Of a DNA stretch of 64,000 nucleotides, positions 21,781-33,939 are shown one piece after another. Positions within the stretch are counted from its first letter, which is position 1, and every line of letters begins with the position of its first letter. A program made the translations under genes and the position numbers. The notes beneath the pieces were generated by a model. The model worked only from the letters and a program-made list of their open reading frames with translations, made no database searches and had not been told where the DNA came from. The DNA is from Parachaetomium inaequale (lineage: Eukaryota; Ascomycota; Sordariomycetes; Sordariales; Chaetomiaceae), in NCBI GenBank assembly GCA_033296685.1, contig MU854485.1, positions 1-64,000 on the forward strand. The letters are read 5' to 3'.

Positions 21781-23305
21781 CGAGACAGTAAGTGTTGGAC
21801 TGTGTGTCGTGGTAAATAGGCGCGCCAAGCTTGTTGTGTGCTGTTAGTGATACTGATTTATTTACCTTTCGGGCTCGACACGAGTTGCATGCCACTGGAG
21901 TAAGCCCTCGCGCCTCGATGCCGGCCTTCAAGAGTTAGACGTCTCGTTGTATCGAAAGGTGCCAAAACATGGTTTCAATAACTGGAATCCCTGGCTTTGT
22001 CTGTTTTGGCCCAGGCCTCCTACGTCTTGCTGGGTTCCATGACACCCACTGCCCTACTCATATTCAATATACTCCCAGAATCCCAAGGCAAGCTCGAAGG
22101 GCTAGCTCCGGTGACGGCTAAGCGCCAGAAGCGATGTTTCCGGCCGCATGGTCTCGCATCTCATTCGATGGCTGCCCCCGGTGTTCGGAGTTTAACAGCC
22201 AGGCATGCATGCTGGCCTGTTTCATCACACTGCTCGGAGTTCGAGCTTCCGGAGTTGCTTGATTCAATGAGTACATACATGTATGGCGCTGTCGAGGAGG
22301 CAACGGCGATCGGCTCTTCTACTCGAGGGGAATGAACAAGCTAAACTCTGGCTGAGACTGGCTCTCCCAATCCCAACGGGCCCAAACCTCCTCGCTCGAC
22401 TCTGCCTTAGCTGTGGCTTGCTCATCCGCCAACGTGCACCCTGCTTATTGGGGCGAGGGCCTCACACTCAGCTCCCTCTGAAAGGGCCAAATTAGTGCGC
22501 GGCTGATCAAACTAGCGGCTGATCAACTAGCGGCTGATCACTCAGAGTGAGACCTCTGCTTCGTCCGGGCTGTTGAAGCTCAGGCAGACGGATAGACTGG
22601 CCACCTCTTCGTCAGTCTGGAAGCTGATCAGATTGGCGAAAACTCTAGGTTTTTTTGGCCTACTATTTACCTGTTGCGCAGGGAATACGCGAGGTGTTGG
22701 ATAAAACGGGCGGCGCAGTGTCAAGGGCGAGCGGAGATGTTGTTCTGGGAGTCTGACAAGACTTTTGACGCTGCACTATAGTCGAACAAGATAATGTGAT
22801 CGTCATGTTCTTACCTTTCTTTGTATACGCCTCGATCGATGTTTCAATTCAGTTTGATTCAGTGTCATCCACCGTGTCCTCCAACTGTTGATTTCCGACA
22901 AGCTCTATCCCGGTCTTCCAGACAGAATCCTCCGTCTAGCTGCATGTCTCTGACCTGGCGGCATGTAAAGGTTCAGCGGCGCGTTGATCTCAAACCTGGT
23001 TAGATGTTCGTACTTGTTAGCCCGTCTACAAGTGTCAGAACCCAAGGGCCCACTCAGGGGGTGGTAAGTTGAGCCATAATAGCGAGCTTGATGAACTGAG
23101 ACATGCTTTGGCAGCGTTGATCCCCGACGTCGCCTTTTGCACCCAGCGCACAATTGAGCACACTGGAAGCCATCGTCAGACTGACCGATTTAATACGCCT
23201 TTCCATCCATTTGGGGTGCCCATCAAGACGCTGGTTCCAACAACAAGCAGCAATCACAAGTTCCATCTCGAGTACCTAAAGCACTCCGAATCTCATTTCA
23301 ACACC
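21781..23305. other. Upstream region of the PKS, 1.5 kb
   Basis: No domain-like frame was found. It carries the triple GCGGCTGATCA repeat at 22499-22540. The frame of PKS exon 1 stays open 79 codons upstream of the chosen ATG (23306), but that part is not protein-like. Confidence 0.5.
22499..22540. repeat. Three direct copies of GCGGCTGATCA
   Basis: The 11-bp core starts at 22499, 22515 and 22530, with spacers AACTA and ACTA. Each copy holds the palindrome TGATCA. It lies about 770 bases before the PKS start, and repeated short elements of this kind can be binding sites for a pathway regulator. Confidence 0.7.
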
Positions 23306-26300
23306 ATGTCTTGCGGCAATGTCCATGACACGGCCCCTGCCAAAGCCAACGGAGGGGTGGGAGCACACTCTGACGACGGCATGCCACTGCCAGCGTCTCC
23401 AATCCCAATTGCCATTGTCGGTATGGCCTGCCGCTTCAGCGGCAAGGTCACCAGCCCTTCTCAGCTGTGGGATCTCTGCGCTGCTGGCAAAGACGGCTGG
23501 TCCCCCATCCCCGAATCCCGCTTCGACGGCAAGGCGCTGTATCACCCCAGCCACGAACGAAGGGGCAGGGTACGTTAGCAGCTTGGCTGCCCCTCCCAGA
23601 TTCCTAGTGAGCCGTGTTACTGATACAGGACGGCCGTCATGTCAGAGCGATGCCACGGGAGGCTACTTTCTGGACGAAGACATCGCCCTGTTCGACAGTG
23701 CCTTTTTTCAGCTATCCTCCGAGGTAGCCAGCGTAGGTCTGCCAAACTCATAGTACTAGGGAGATGACTGATCCGGCTCACCCTGTCAGGCACTGGACCC
23801 GCAGGCAAGGCTTCTGCTGGAGACGGTCTATGAAGCAACCGAAGATGGTGCGTTTCCCTTGGGGAAATAGCACGACCCAGGCTGACTGTTGTATGAATCA
23901 CGCAGCCGGCATTCCTTTGGGAGCCCTGGCTGGGTCCAACACCTCGGTCTACGCAGGCACCTTCAGCAAGGATTACCACGAGATGCAGACCAAGGACGCC
24001 GAGGTTCTGCCCTTGGCCCTCCTCATCGGCACTGGAACTTCCATGCTCGCAAATCGCATTTCTCATTTTTATGATCTTCAGGGCCCTAGCATGACCATCG
24101 ATACTGGCTGCTCCTCCGGCCTAGTGGCCGTGCACCAAGCATGCCAGAGCATCCACGCTGGCGAAAGCAACATCTCGATTGTTGGGGCAGCCAGCACTCT
24201 CCTCAGCCAGGACACCTTTATTTCGACCTCAACGGCCAGGTAAGTGGTTTCAAATTCCCTCCATTGGTTCCATATCTTGGAGTTTCCCCCGACTCTTTTC
24301 CTTGGTCCATCGTAGACTAAAACATCCATCCCCTTATCCCAGTGCCACCAGCGCCGAAGGCAAATGTTTTGCCTGGGACATACGAGCCCACGGATATGGC
24401 CGCGGCGAAGGGGTGGCAGTGCTCGTTTTGAAACCCCTTGACGCGGCCTTGCGAGACCGGGACCGCATCCACGCAGTTGTCAAGGACACGGGTGTCAACC
24501 AGGACGGGAAGACGACCACCATCACTTCTCCGTCGGGCGACGCCCAGGCAACGCTGATCCAGGACTGCTACAAGCGTGCTGGCCTCGACTTGGCCGAGAC
24601 AGGCTATGTCGAGGCCCACATGACTGGTACTGCCGTGGGAGACCCCGTCGAAGCGGAGGCTATAGCCCGGACGTTTGGCGCAAGCCGAGAGGCGTTTGAT
24701 CCCGTCATCGTGGGCTCCGTCAAGACCAACGTCGGCCATACCGAACCCGTCAGCGGCCTCGCTGCCGTCATCAAAACCTCCTTCGCCCTGAAGCACAGGC
24801 TTATCCCGCCCAACCTGAACTACGAGACAACAAACCCGAAGATCCCGCTGGAGGAATGGCGTTTGACGGTGCCCATGGCCGCGACCCATTGGCCTGAAAA
24901 CAAGCAGCTCCGTGCCTCGGTCAACAACTTTGGCTACGGGGGTACCAACGCCCACGCCATCCTCGAGGCGCCCCCTTTCATCCACAGCAACGGGGCCTGC
25001 GTCGGTGACATGAACAACAGCCACTCATACGTATTTGTACTGAGCGCCAAGGACTCGGTAGCCTGCCATACTGCGATGACACGGCTAGCGGACAACCTCG
25101 GCGAGACGAATCCAGCTCCACTACCCGGAGACCTTGCCTATACACTCTCCCATCGGCGGACCATGCACCCCTGGATGGTTGCTGTCCGGGCCAGGACCAT
25201 CAACGAGCTTGAAAACAGCCTCCGGGAACCCGCGCGCAAGCCCCTGAGCGCCTCCAGACGGTCCCGCCTCGGCCTGGTCTTCAACGGGCAGGGCGCGCAG
25301 TGGCACGCGATGGGGAGAGAGCTTCTCACGGCGTACCCGGTGTTTGGCCACGCTGTCCGCCAGGCTGACGCGATACTGAAAGACTATGGCGCTTCGTGGT
25401 CGTTGATGGGTATGTATTGCCCAAGTCGGTTTTGAGTTGTTGTCACGTAGCCAACCTGACAATATTGCAATCCCATAGATGAACTACTCCGCGACACTGA
25501 GTCGTCTCGCGTGGGCGCCGTCCACTTGAGCCAGCCCACCAGTGTCGCCGTTCAGCTCGCCTTGGTCGACCTTCTCAAATCCTGGGGCATCACCCCTTCG
25601 GCCGTCACCAGCCATTCGAGCGGCGAGATTGCCGCCGCCTACGCCGTCGGCGTCCTTTCCTTCCGCGAGGCGCTCGGCGTGGCCTTCTTCCGCGGCGAGC
25701 TTGCCCAAAAGTACCAGAAGCTGCACTCTCTCGCCGGCGGCATGCTCGCTGCCGGGGTTGGGCCGGAAGACGCCGAGAAGTACGTCGCTGGCACCTCGGT
25801 CGGACGGGCGGTGGTCGCCTGCGTCAACAGCCCGCGCAGCGTCACCATCTCTGGCGACGTGGACGCCCTCGACGAAGTCGCGTCCCGGTTGGAGCTCGAC
25901 GGCGTGTTTGCGAGGAGGCTCAACGTCGAGATGGCATACCACTCACATCACATGGCTCCCATCGCCCAGGAGTACACGGACCGGCTGCGCTCTGTCCTTG
26001 GTCCGCCCGGAAAGACCGTAGCATGGGACGATGATGCCGATGCAGCCACCTTCATCTCTCCCGTCACGGGAGAGGCCATCACATCTCGGGACGGTTTCGC
26101 CCCGGAACACTGGGCCCGCAACATGACCGACCCCGTGCTGTTCAGCCAGGCGTTCGACACCATGTGCTTCGGCTCCTCGTCGCCGGAGCCTTCCGACGGC
26201 GCGGCGTCCACCAACATTAGTAGTAATGTGGACATGATTATCGAAGTCGGCGCGCACAGCACCCTCGCCGGTCCGATCCGCCAGATCCTCGAAGCACGCG

Positions 26301-29300
26301 GCACGCAACTGCCCTATGTCTCCTGTCTGAAGAGGCAGGTCGACGCCGTCGAAACAATGCAGGATGCCGCCTGCCAGCTGCTTATGCACGGCTATCCCGT
26401 CGACCTCCAGGCCGTGAACTCGCCGCGGTCGGGACATGGAAACGACCCGGACCACCACCACCATCACCACCACCAATTCGTCCCCGACCTGCCCTCGTAC
26501 CCCTGGAACCACACCACCCGGTACTGGGTCGAGCCCCGCGTCAGCAGGGAGCAGCGGTACAAGCGGTTCCCGCCGCACGAGCTGCTGGGGACTCCCCTCA
26601 GCGGCAGCAACGGGCTCACGCCAACGTGGCGCAACTTCCTGCGTCTCTCCGAGGTCGAGTGGCTCTGGGACCACCAGATCGACGGCTCCGTCGTGTTCCC
26701 GGCCGCGGGATACGTGGCCATGGCCATCGAGGCCGCGCGTCTTCTTACAGACCCGTCCGAGGCCAAGATCCAGGGGTACCGGTTGCGCGATGTTGACTTC
26801 ATCGCGGCGCTGGCTATCCCGGAGGCTGCCGCTGGCGTCGAGGTACAGCTGGCGCTTCGCCGCTGTGGTGACAAGGAGCTCGAACATGACGGCTGGTACG
26901 AGTTTTCGCTCTGCTCGCTGAGGTCACACGACACGTGGATCGAGCACTGCAAGGGCTATGTCTCTGCTGAGACGGTGCTCAGCGGCGCCAGGACTGGCGA
27001 CTTGGCAGTGAAGGCCGAGCCCACCTCCCAGGATGACTCTTATCTCGACGACGCCGGCGGCCCGGTACGCAAGGTCGACATCGCCTCGCTCTTCGGTGGC
27101 CTGCGCGAAAGGGGCATCTACCACGGGCCCGAGTTCCAGAACCTGATTGATAGCAGGGCGGCGGGAGCCCGGGCCATCACTAACTTTGCCGTTTCCAAAG
27201 CGGTGACAAAGGAGCATGACTATGTCCTGCACCCGACCACCCTGGACTCCATTCTGCAGGCGTCGTTCAGCAGCCTGCCCAAGAACATGGACAAGAAGAC
27301 CATGGTGCTCCCGCAATTTATCGGCTCCCTGACCGTGCCCCGCAGCTTCAAGAGACGGGGCGGGGACAGGCTGAGAGCCTATTCTGAGCTGACCAAGGCG
27401 GACAATCGCGGGTGTAGGTTTGACATGCTCGTGGCAGCCGCGGAAGAGATGGGCGATGAAGACGGCGGAGGAGGAGATGCGCCGCTGCAACTGTTGGGTT
27501 TCCTGGGGCAAGCGGTGTCCGGGGGGGGCTCCGACGATGCAGTAGCAGGGGAGCCCCCCGGGATCTGCTCCAAGAGCATTTGGGAACTCGACATCCTGCA
27601 CAACGTTCCCGCTGAGTTCAAGACGGCGTTGGCCGCGCCCCCGGAGGAGCACGAGGCCGAGGCCAGGAGGCGGCTCAGCCGCATGTCGTACTGGTTCATC
27701 CACGATGCCGTGCTGGAGCTCGAGGGGGAGAGCCAGGATGCGTGGGCGCCGCACCACAAGCGCTTCTTCGCGTGGATGAAAACCGTGGTCGACCAAGGGA
27801 AACGCGGGGAGCTGCCGTGGTGTGAGGAAGCGGACGAGGGGGCCAAAACAACGCTGGCCGACGAGCTGAGTCCGGCTAGTTCGGCAGGCACCCTGACAGT
27901 ACGTATGGGGCGGAACCTGGCGCGTGTGGTGCGAGGCGACATCATGCCGCTGGAGCTGATGATGGAGGGCAACCTCCTGAACCGGCTCTATGCGGACCAC
28001 GAGATTCTCAAGACGGGCTCGTACAAGCACGTGCGCGCCGTGCTGCAGCTTTATGCAGCCAAGAACCCCGGCGCCAACGTGATCGAGATCGGAGGGGGGA
28101 CGGGCGCTGCCACGGGGCCCGTGCTGGAAGCCTTCAGTGCGGGAGGAGGAGATGAAGGGGCCGGGACGACCATTGGCCATTACATGTTTACCGACATCTC
28201 GCCGGGCTTCTTCGAGGCGGCCAAGGACAAGTTTGCCAGGTGGCACTCCGTGATGGACTTCAGGAAGTTGGACATCGAGGACGATCCGGTTGGACAGTCG
28301 TTCACACCGGAGACCTACGACTTGGTTGTGGCGGTAATGGTTCTACACGCGACAAGGAATCTTGCCAGGACCATGTTCAACGTCCGCAAGCTGCTGAAAC
28401 CGGGCGGCACGCTGTTGCTCGTCGAAGAAACATCGACCCGTCTGGATAACCATCTCGTCTTTGGCACGCTGCCCGGCTGGTGGCTGGGCGAAGAGCCCGA
28501 GCGACAGATGGGCCCCAATGTGCCGCTCGAGGTGTGGAATCGCGTGCTGCGCGAGACGGGCTTCACGGGCGTCGATTTTGACGTGCCGGACTACGCCGAG
28601 CCCGAGTTCCAGTCCACTCGCGTCATGCTGTCGAGGGCGTCCACGACGGTGAAGTACCCCTTTTCCCTCGTGCTGGCTCCCGGATGGACCGCACATGACG
28701 GGCGTGACGCCTGGCTGTCCCAGGTGGCAGAGGAGATCCGGGCCTTGACAGGCACGACCCCTTCGGTTGCGTCCCTGGACGACATGGAGGCGTGGCAGAA
28801 CAGCGTCTGCATCTTCCTCGCCGAGATGGAGGGCCCCTTTGTGGACGGCATGGACGAGGCCACGTTTGAGAAGGTCCGGAACTTGCTTACCCACAGTTCT
28901 GGTCTGCTATGGCTCAGCTGCGGCGGGCTCGTCGACAACGCCGACCCGGCATTTGGCACAACCGACGGTCTGCTGAGGACAGTGAGACAGGAGGACGCCG
29001 GCAAGCGCTGGATCCGCCTCGACTTCGAGCACGGCCGAGACCCCTGGACGAGCGACAAGATTCCGCACGTCATGCACGTCCTGCAGCAGAGCTTTGATCC
29101 GGCCCTCGAACCAACTGATGTTGAGTGGGAGTTCGCCGTCAAGGACTCGCAACTGCGCGTGGCCAGGGTGTACCCAGACAAAGTGCAAGACGTCCTCGCA
29201 ACGAACCTTGACGTAGACCCGGCCCCCGAGCTGCAACCCTTCCATCAGACGGGGCGTCCTTTGATCTGGGAGACGCCGACTTCGGGCCTCGTTGGTCTCA

Positions 29301-31522
29301 ACCCCTACTTTGTTGACAACCGCGTCCTGGCGGCCACCGGTGTCCCCAGCGGCATGGTCGAGATAGAGGCCAAGGCCTTCGGTCTCAATTTCCGAGACGT
29401 CTTGGTCCAGCTGGGCCAGCTCGAAGAACCCCTGAAGGGGCACGAGTGTTCCGGTATCATCACCGCCCTGGGCCCCGACACTGAACACAGCGGTCTCAAG
29501 GTGGGCGACCGTGTCTGCGGCATGGTCTGGGGCCGCGTTGCCAGCAGGGGGAGGACCTCGTGGACGTCGGTAGCGAAGCTGCCAGACGACATGGCTATGT
29601 CATGGGAAGAAGCGGCGTCGTTCCCAACTGCCTACGCGACGGCATACGGCTGCTTGGTCCAGACGGCCAGACTTAAAAGGGGGGAGAGCGTGCTGATCCA
29701 CGCTGCCGCGGGCGGAACAGGCCAGGCAGCCGTTGTCGTGGCCCAGTCCGTCGGTGCCCGCGTGTTTGCCACATGCAGTACGCAGACAAAGCGAGACTTG
29801 CTCGTCCGGCAGTACGGCCTGGACCCCGACGACATCTTCTCGAGCCGTGACGCGAGCTTTGCCCCGGCGATCCAGGCCCGGACGGGCGGCAACGGCGTTG
29901 ACGTGGTGCTCAACTCGCTATCTGGCCCCTTGCTGAAGGCGACCTGGGACTGCATGGCTCGCTTTGGCCGCTTTGTCGACATCAGCAAGGTCGACATGGA
30001 GGCAAACCGGCGCTTGGAGATGGCGCCCTTTGGCCGCTGCGCCACCTACACCGCCTTCGACCTTCTTCAGCAGACCATGTACCGTGGCCAGCTGAGCCAT
30101 TCCGCCCTTGCACACAGCCTCCGCATCGTCCGCGAGCGCCAGGGACCACTGATGTACCCCATCACGCCGTATGGCATCTCCGACATGGGCACGGCAATGC
30201 GGAAGATGCAGGGAGGCGCGCACATGGGCAAGATCGTTCTTGTGCCGCGGCCGTGGGACAAGGTCGGCGTAAGTAGACCACGGCATATTCATATCACTGC
30301 CACATTGATGTGACTGACTAGCACACAGGTTGTAACCCGCCCGCCCCCTATTGATCTGGCCAGGGATGATGCCACGTACCTCATCGCCGGTGGCCTGACG
30401 GGAATCGGCCTGGCCATCACGAGGTGGATGGTCAGCAAAGGCGCCAGGAATCTTGTGCTTGTGTCCCGCAACGCCACTTCGCACCCGGCAGCGACCGAGG
30501 TTTGCCAAGAGGCCGAGCTTGCCGGATGCCGTGTCGAGATCCGGGACTGCGACATCTCCGACGAGGGCAGTCTTGTGGGCTTGCTGCGGGACTGCTCCAC
30601 AACACTGCCCCCTATCCGCGGAGCCATCAACGCCGCCATGGTTCTGGACGACACGGTGATGGAGCGCATGACGTTCGAGCAGTGGCGCAACGCCGTGCGG
30701 CCCAAGGTCGACGGCAGCCGCAACCTGCACAACCACCTGCCGGACATGGCCTTCTTCATCATGCTGGCTTCCTTCGCCGGAGCGTGCGGCCACATGTCGC
30801 AGGCCAACTACGCCGCCGGGAACACGTTCCAGGACGCCCTCGCCCGCCACCGCACCGCTCAGGGCCTGCCCGCTGTCGCCCTTGACCTCAGCGGCGTGCT
30901 GTCGGTCGGTTCTGTCGCAGACCGAGAGGCGAGCGGCGACGAGCGGATCCGCGCGCGCCTCGAGACTGTCGGGTTTGGATCGGTGGACATCGAGGCTGTG
31001 TTGCGCTTGGTCGAGGCAGCCATCCGCGACCCTCTGCGGGCGACGCCGTCCGACAGCCATCTGGTCGTGGGGTCCTACTCATCCATCTTCACCAATCCAG
31101 ATTCCGTCGTGCGGCGCGACCGCCGGTTCGGCACTCTACGCGGTGCAAGCCAGCGCGGGGACGCAGGCCCGGCCGCGGAGTCCAACGCCCAGTCGTCGAC
31201 GGCGACCCTGATACAATCCCTGTCGGGCGTCTCCTCCATCGCTGAGGGTGCCGCGCTGCTCGAGACCGCCATCGCCGCCAAGCTGGCCGGCATCTTCAAC
31301 GTCCCCGTCACCGAGATTGACGTCGGTCTACCGCTCTCGCGCTACGGCGTCGACTCCCTCGTCGCCGTGGAGCTGCGCAACTGGTTGAGCAGCAGCGTCA
31401 AGGCCAGCGTCTCCGTCTTTGAGGTGCTCCAGTGCGAGTCCCTTAGCGAGTTTGCCACGCTGGTGGCCACCAAAAGCGACCATCTGTCGGGCAAGGGGCT
31501 GGGCGAGGCCAAGGAAAATTGA
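23306..31522 (+). CDS. Highly reducing polyketide synthase, KS-AT-DH-MT-ER-KR-ACP
   Basis: Seven exons close to 2597 aa: 23306-23569, 23646-23732, 23790-23847, 23906-24239, 24343-25409, 25479-30268 and 30329-31522. KS spans about residues 33-455, with Cys205 (DTGCSSG), His340 (VEAHMTGT) and His380 (TNVGHTE). AT is about 545-860, with Ser650 in SHSSG and the MAYHSHH loop. A natural seven-His tract follows at about 930. DH has His1002 (WDHQIDGSVVFP) and Asp1193 (HPTTLDSI). MT has VIEIGGGTG near 1471. ER has LIHAAAGGTGQA near 2010. KR begins at about 2215 (YLIAGGLTGIG), with Tyr2361 in QANYAAGN. ACP carries Ser2543 (GVDSLVAVEL). There is no thioesterase or release domain, as in most HR-PKSs. All catalytic residues are present, so a reduced, C-methylated polyketide chain is expected. 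An FAD monooxygenase and a permease follow downstream. Confidence 0.95.
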
Positions 31523-32477
31523 GCGGTCGGCGTCGGGCTTGATGCGGAATGGGAGCCTGGGAGGGACTGGGTTTTGTGAGTTCGACGATCGGTGGTGAGA
31601 GTTCGAAATCAGGGCCAACTACATGTATTCCCAGTCTCCCATATAACTGCCTGCATACATTCCACAAAGACATACCAACACGTATCAACCATATTAGAGT
31701 TTAGCACTGGTTAGTTCGTCACTCTCTCCATCCTCCTTGCCTCCGCCTGTATCTGCCCAAAAGCATACAGTCTTCCCATAATGCTTCGCAAGTAATTTTT
31801 TCTCTCGTCGTCCGTTATGACGCTTACGGGTCTTACATCCTCTCCGAGTCGCACACCCTTCCAGACGTAGAGATCATGGCTGCGATCTGTCTGGGTTCTT
31901 GTTCATGTCTGGAAACTCAGAGAGCGACTTTATTCGTCACGGCAACGAAGAGTATAGGACCTACGCAGACTCTAAATGCAATGCACTTGACAGTCGAAAG
32001 GGTAAGGGCAGCCTGCGCCGTATGGTTATTATGGCAATGCTCCAAGGCAACTATCAACGCCGCGGTAGCAGTGGAGCAGGGCAGCACGGTTGGTCATCCG
32101 GGTATATTTGCCTGGTTCCCTCTTTAGATGCGACAGCAGTCCTCTTCAACCATTGTCCACGCCCTAAGACATGGATCCTAGCCTGCACAAATGCAGCACA
32201 TACAAAGGCTGCAGAATATATTAATGATGGCGGGTGACTGATAACGTCCGCAGCCCGCTGCCCAGTATGTACCCAGTGCCTGGTACATGTGATTGCACAT
32301 CGGGTCGGGGAAAGAGAGGCGTGTAAGCGGGGACCTCCCTGGATTCCAGGTGCAGAGGCGGCATCAGTCGTCGGAGCGTGGACATTCTGCCGACAATATA
32401 TATTGCCTTCCGTCTTTCCTGTGCCTCCATTGGTTTCCCAGTCGACGTGAACACACCCGCCATCCTCCTGGAAGAGA
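31523..32477. other. Intergenic, 955 bp, between PKS and monooxygenase
   Basis: 3' region of the PKS and promoter of the monooxygenase. It contains one copy of a dispersed repeat (32008-32117). No gene was seen. Confidence 0.5.
32008..32117 (+). repeat. Dispersed repeat, copy A (about 110 bp)
   Basis: Aligns with 42790-42897 on the same strand. Shared blocks include CCTGCGCCG, GCAGTGGAGCAG and ATCCGGG.ATATTT, with small gaps and scattered substitutions. Class unknown; no terminal repeats or target duplication were found. Confidence 0.65.
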
Positions 32478-33873
32478 ATGGAAACAGCTAACGTGATGAT
32501 GGCCAATGGAGGGCGCACGCCCGAGAAAATGCATTTCGTAATTGTACGTTGTGAATTGAAATGAGCTGACGCCTGTCATACGATGGATATGCTGACAGAA
32601 AAGCAAATAGGTCGGCGGGTCTTTAGGAGGTCTGGCTACTGGAATTGCACTCAAGGCCCTGGGTCATGACACGACCATACTGGAACGGAACACGGCACCT
32701 TTGCTGCACGACCAAGGCGCGGGGATTATAGCCGGCAGCCACGCTCTCGATTTCCTGGAGAGATACAACCGCTCCCGGCGGCAGGAGGTAGCTGTCCGCT
32801 CTGACCGGAGGCAGTATCTCAACAGGGAGGGCAACGTCGTCCACGAGGGCGGCTCGGAGCAGTACATGAGCTCGTGGGATTTGACCTACCACCTAATGCG
32901 CGCCAACTATGATGGCGTCGCCAACCCCTACTGCGACGTGCCGCCCCCCGACCGGAGCCATGGCAAGGCCGTCTACCTCCACGACCACACCGTGACAGCC
33001 GTCGTCGATGCCGGCGACAACAGCATCCGTGTGTCATGGCAATCCACGAGCGACCCCTCGCGCACCGGCATCCTCGACGCCGATCGCGCCGTCGGTGCCG
33101 ACGGCCCCAGCTCCTTCGTCCGCTCGCTATTTACCCCCGGCCTCGAGCGAAAGTACGCCGGCTACTGCGCTCTGCGGGGCACCGTGGTCGAGCACGAAGC
33201 CAGCTCCGAGGCGCGTGCCACGCTCGCCAACCGCTTCACCTTCTACCACGGCCCGGGGGTGCAGATCCTGGCGTACCTGATCCCGGGTGTACACGGGACG
33301 GTCGAGCCCGGCCAGCGGCTCATCAACTTTGTCTACTATGCCAACTTCCCCGAAGGCTCGCCGGAACTGGACGGGATACTCACAGATCGCCACGGCCGGC
33401 GCCGCCGCATCACGGTGCCCCCGGGGCTGACGGACCCCAAAGCGTGGGAACACCAGCAAGCCATCGCCCGCGAGCGGCTCCCCCCGCAGTTCGCCGAGCT
33501 CGTGTGCAAGGCCCAGCGGCCGTTCGTGCAGGCCGTGACAGACGTCCTCAGCCCGGCCAACGAGTTCCTCGGCGGGAAGGTGGTGCTGGTCGGGGACGCG
33601 CTGGCCAGCTTCCGCCCGCACACGGTGGCGTCGACGTCGCAGGCGGCGTTTGACGCCATGCTCTACGCCGACTACGTCGCGGGCAGGGTGGGCAGGGACG
33701 AGTGGAAGCGGCTGACGATGGGGTATGCGCGGTTTGTGTACAAGAGGGGCGTTGACATGGGCGAGCGCAGCCAGCACCAGTTGCTGCCGCTGGAAGAGTA
33801 TGTTCGTGACCGGGACGAGGCGTCGGTTCCGATAAGGGGGGAGATGTTTCCGGAGTCTGCTACCGCGATATAG
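32478..33873 (+). CDS. FAD-dependent monooxygenase (aromatic hydroxylase-like)
   Basis: Two exons, 32478-32543 and 32611-33873, joined in phase 0, give 442 aa. The intron interrupts the FAD fold exactly before the dinucleotide loop, and splicing gives MHFVIVGGSLGGLATGIALKAL. Later marks are DADRAVGADGPSSFVR, the DG region, and GGKVVLVGDALASFRPH, where the GD motif contacts the FAD ribityl chain. The layout is closest to the 2,6-dihydroxypyridine hydroxylase-like group of single-component flavin monooxygenases. It lies 955 bases after the PKS on the same strand and is the best candidate for post-PKS oxidation. The usual GxGxxG reads GGSLGG, which is common in this subgroup. There is no signal peptide or membrane anchor. 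Confidence 0.85.
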
Positions 33874-33939
33874 AGTCATGATACTATTTTAGTTATGTAG
33901 TCTCGCCGGAACCGTTCTATTTGGAGTATTTCTTTTCAG

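Noticed and set aside
26453..26475. His tract as a cloning tag or vector contamination
   Set aside because: It is flanked on both sides by PKS linker and by hundreds of bases of continuous PKS frame, so it is native.
26924..28246. 440-codon open frame antisense to the PKS
   Set aside because: It lies wholly against PKS exon 6, has no domain marks and reflects high GC at third positions. The same holds for 24317-25024, 25943-26887 and 29918-31060.
31520..32477. Missing thioesterase or release domain of the PKS
   Set aside because: HR-PKSs commonly end at the ACP and no hydrolase frame was found here, so this is not evidence of truncation.
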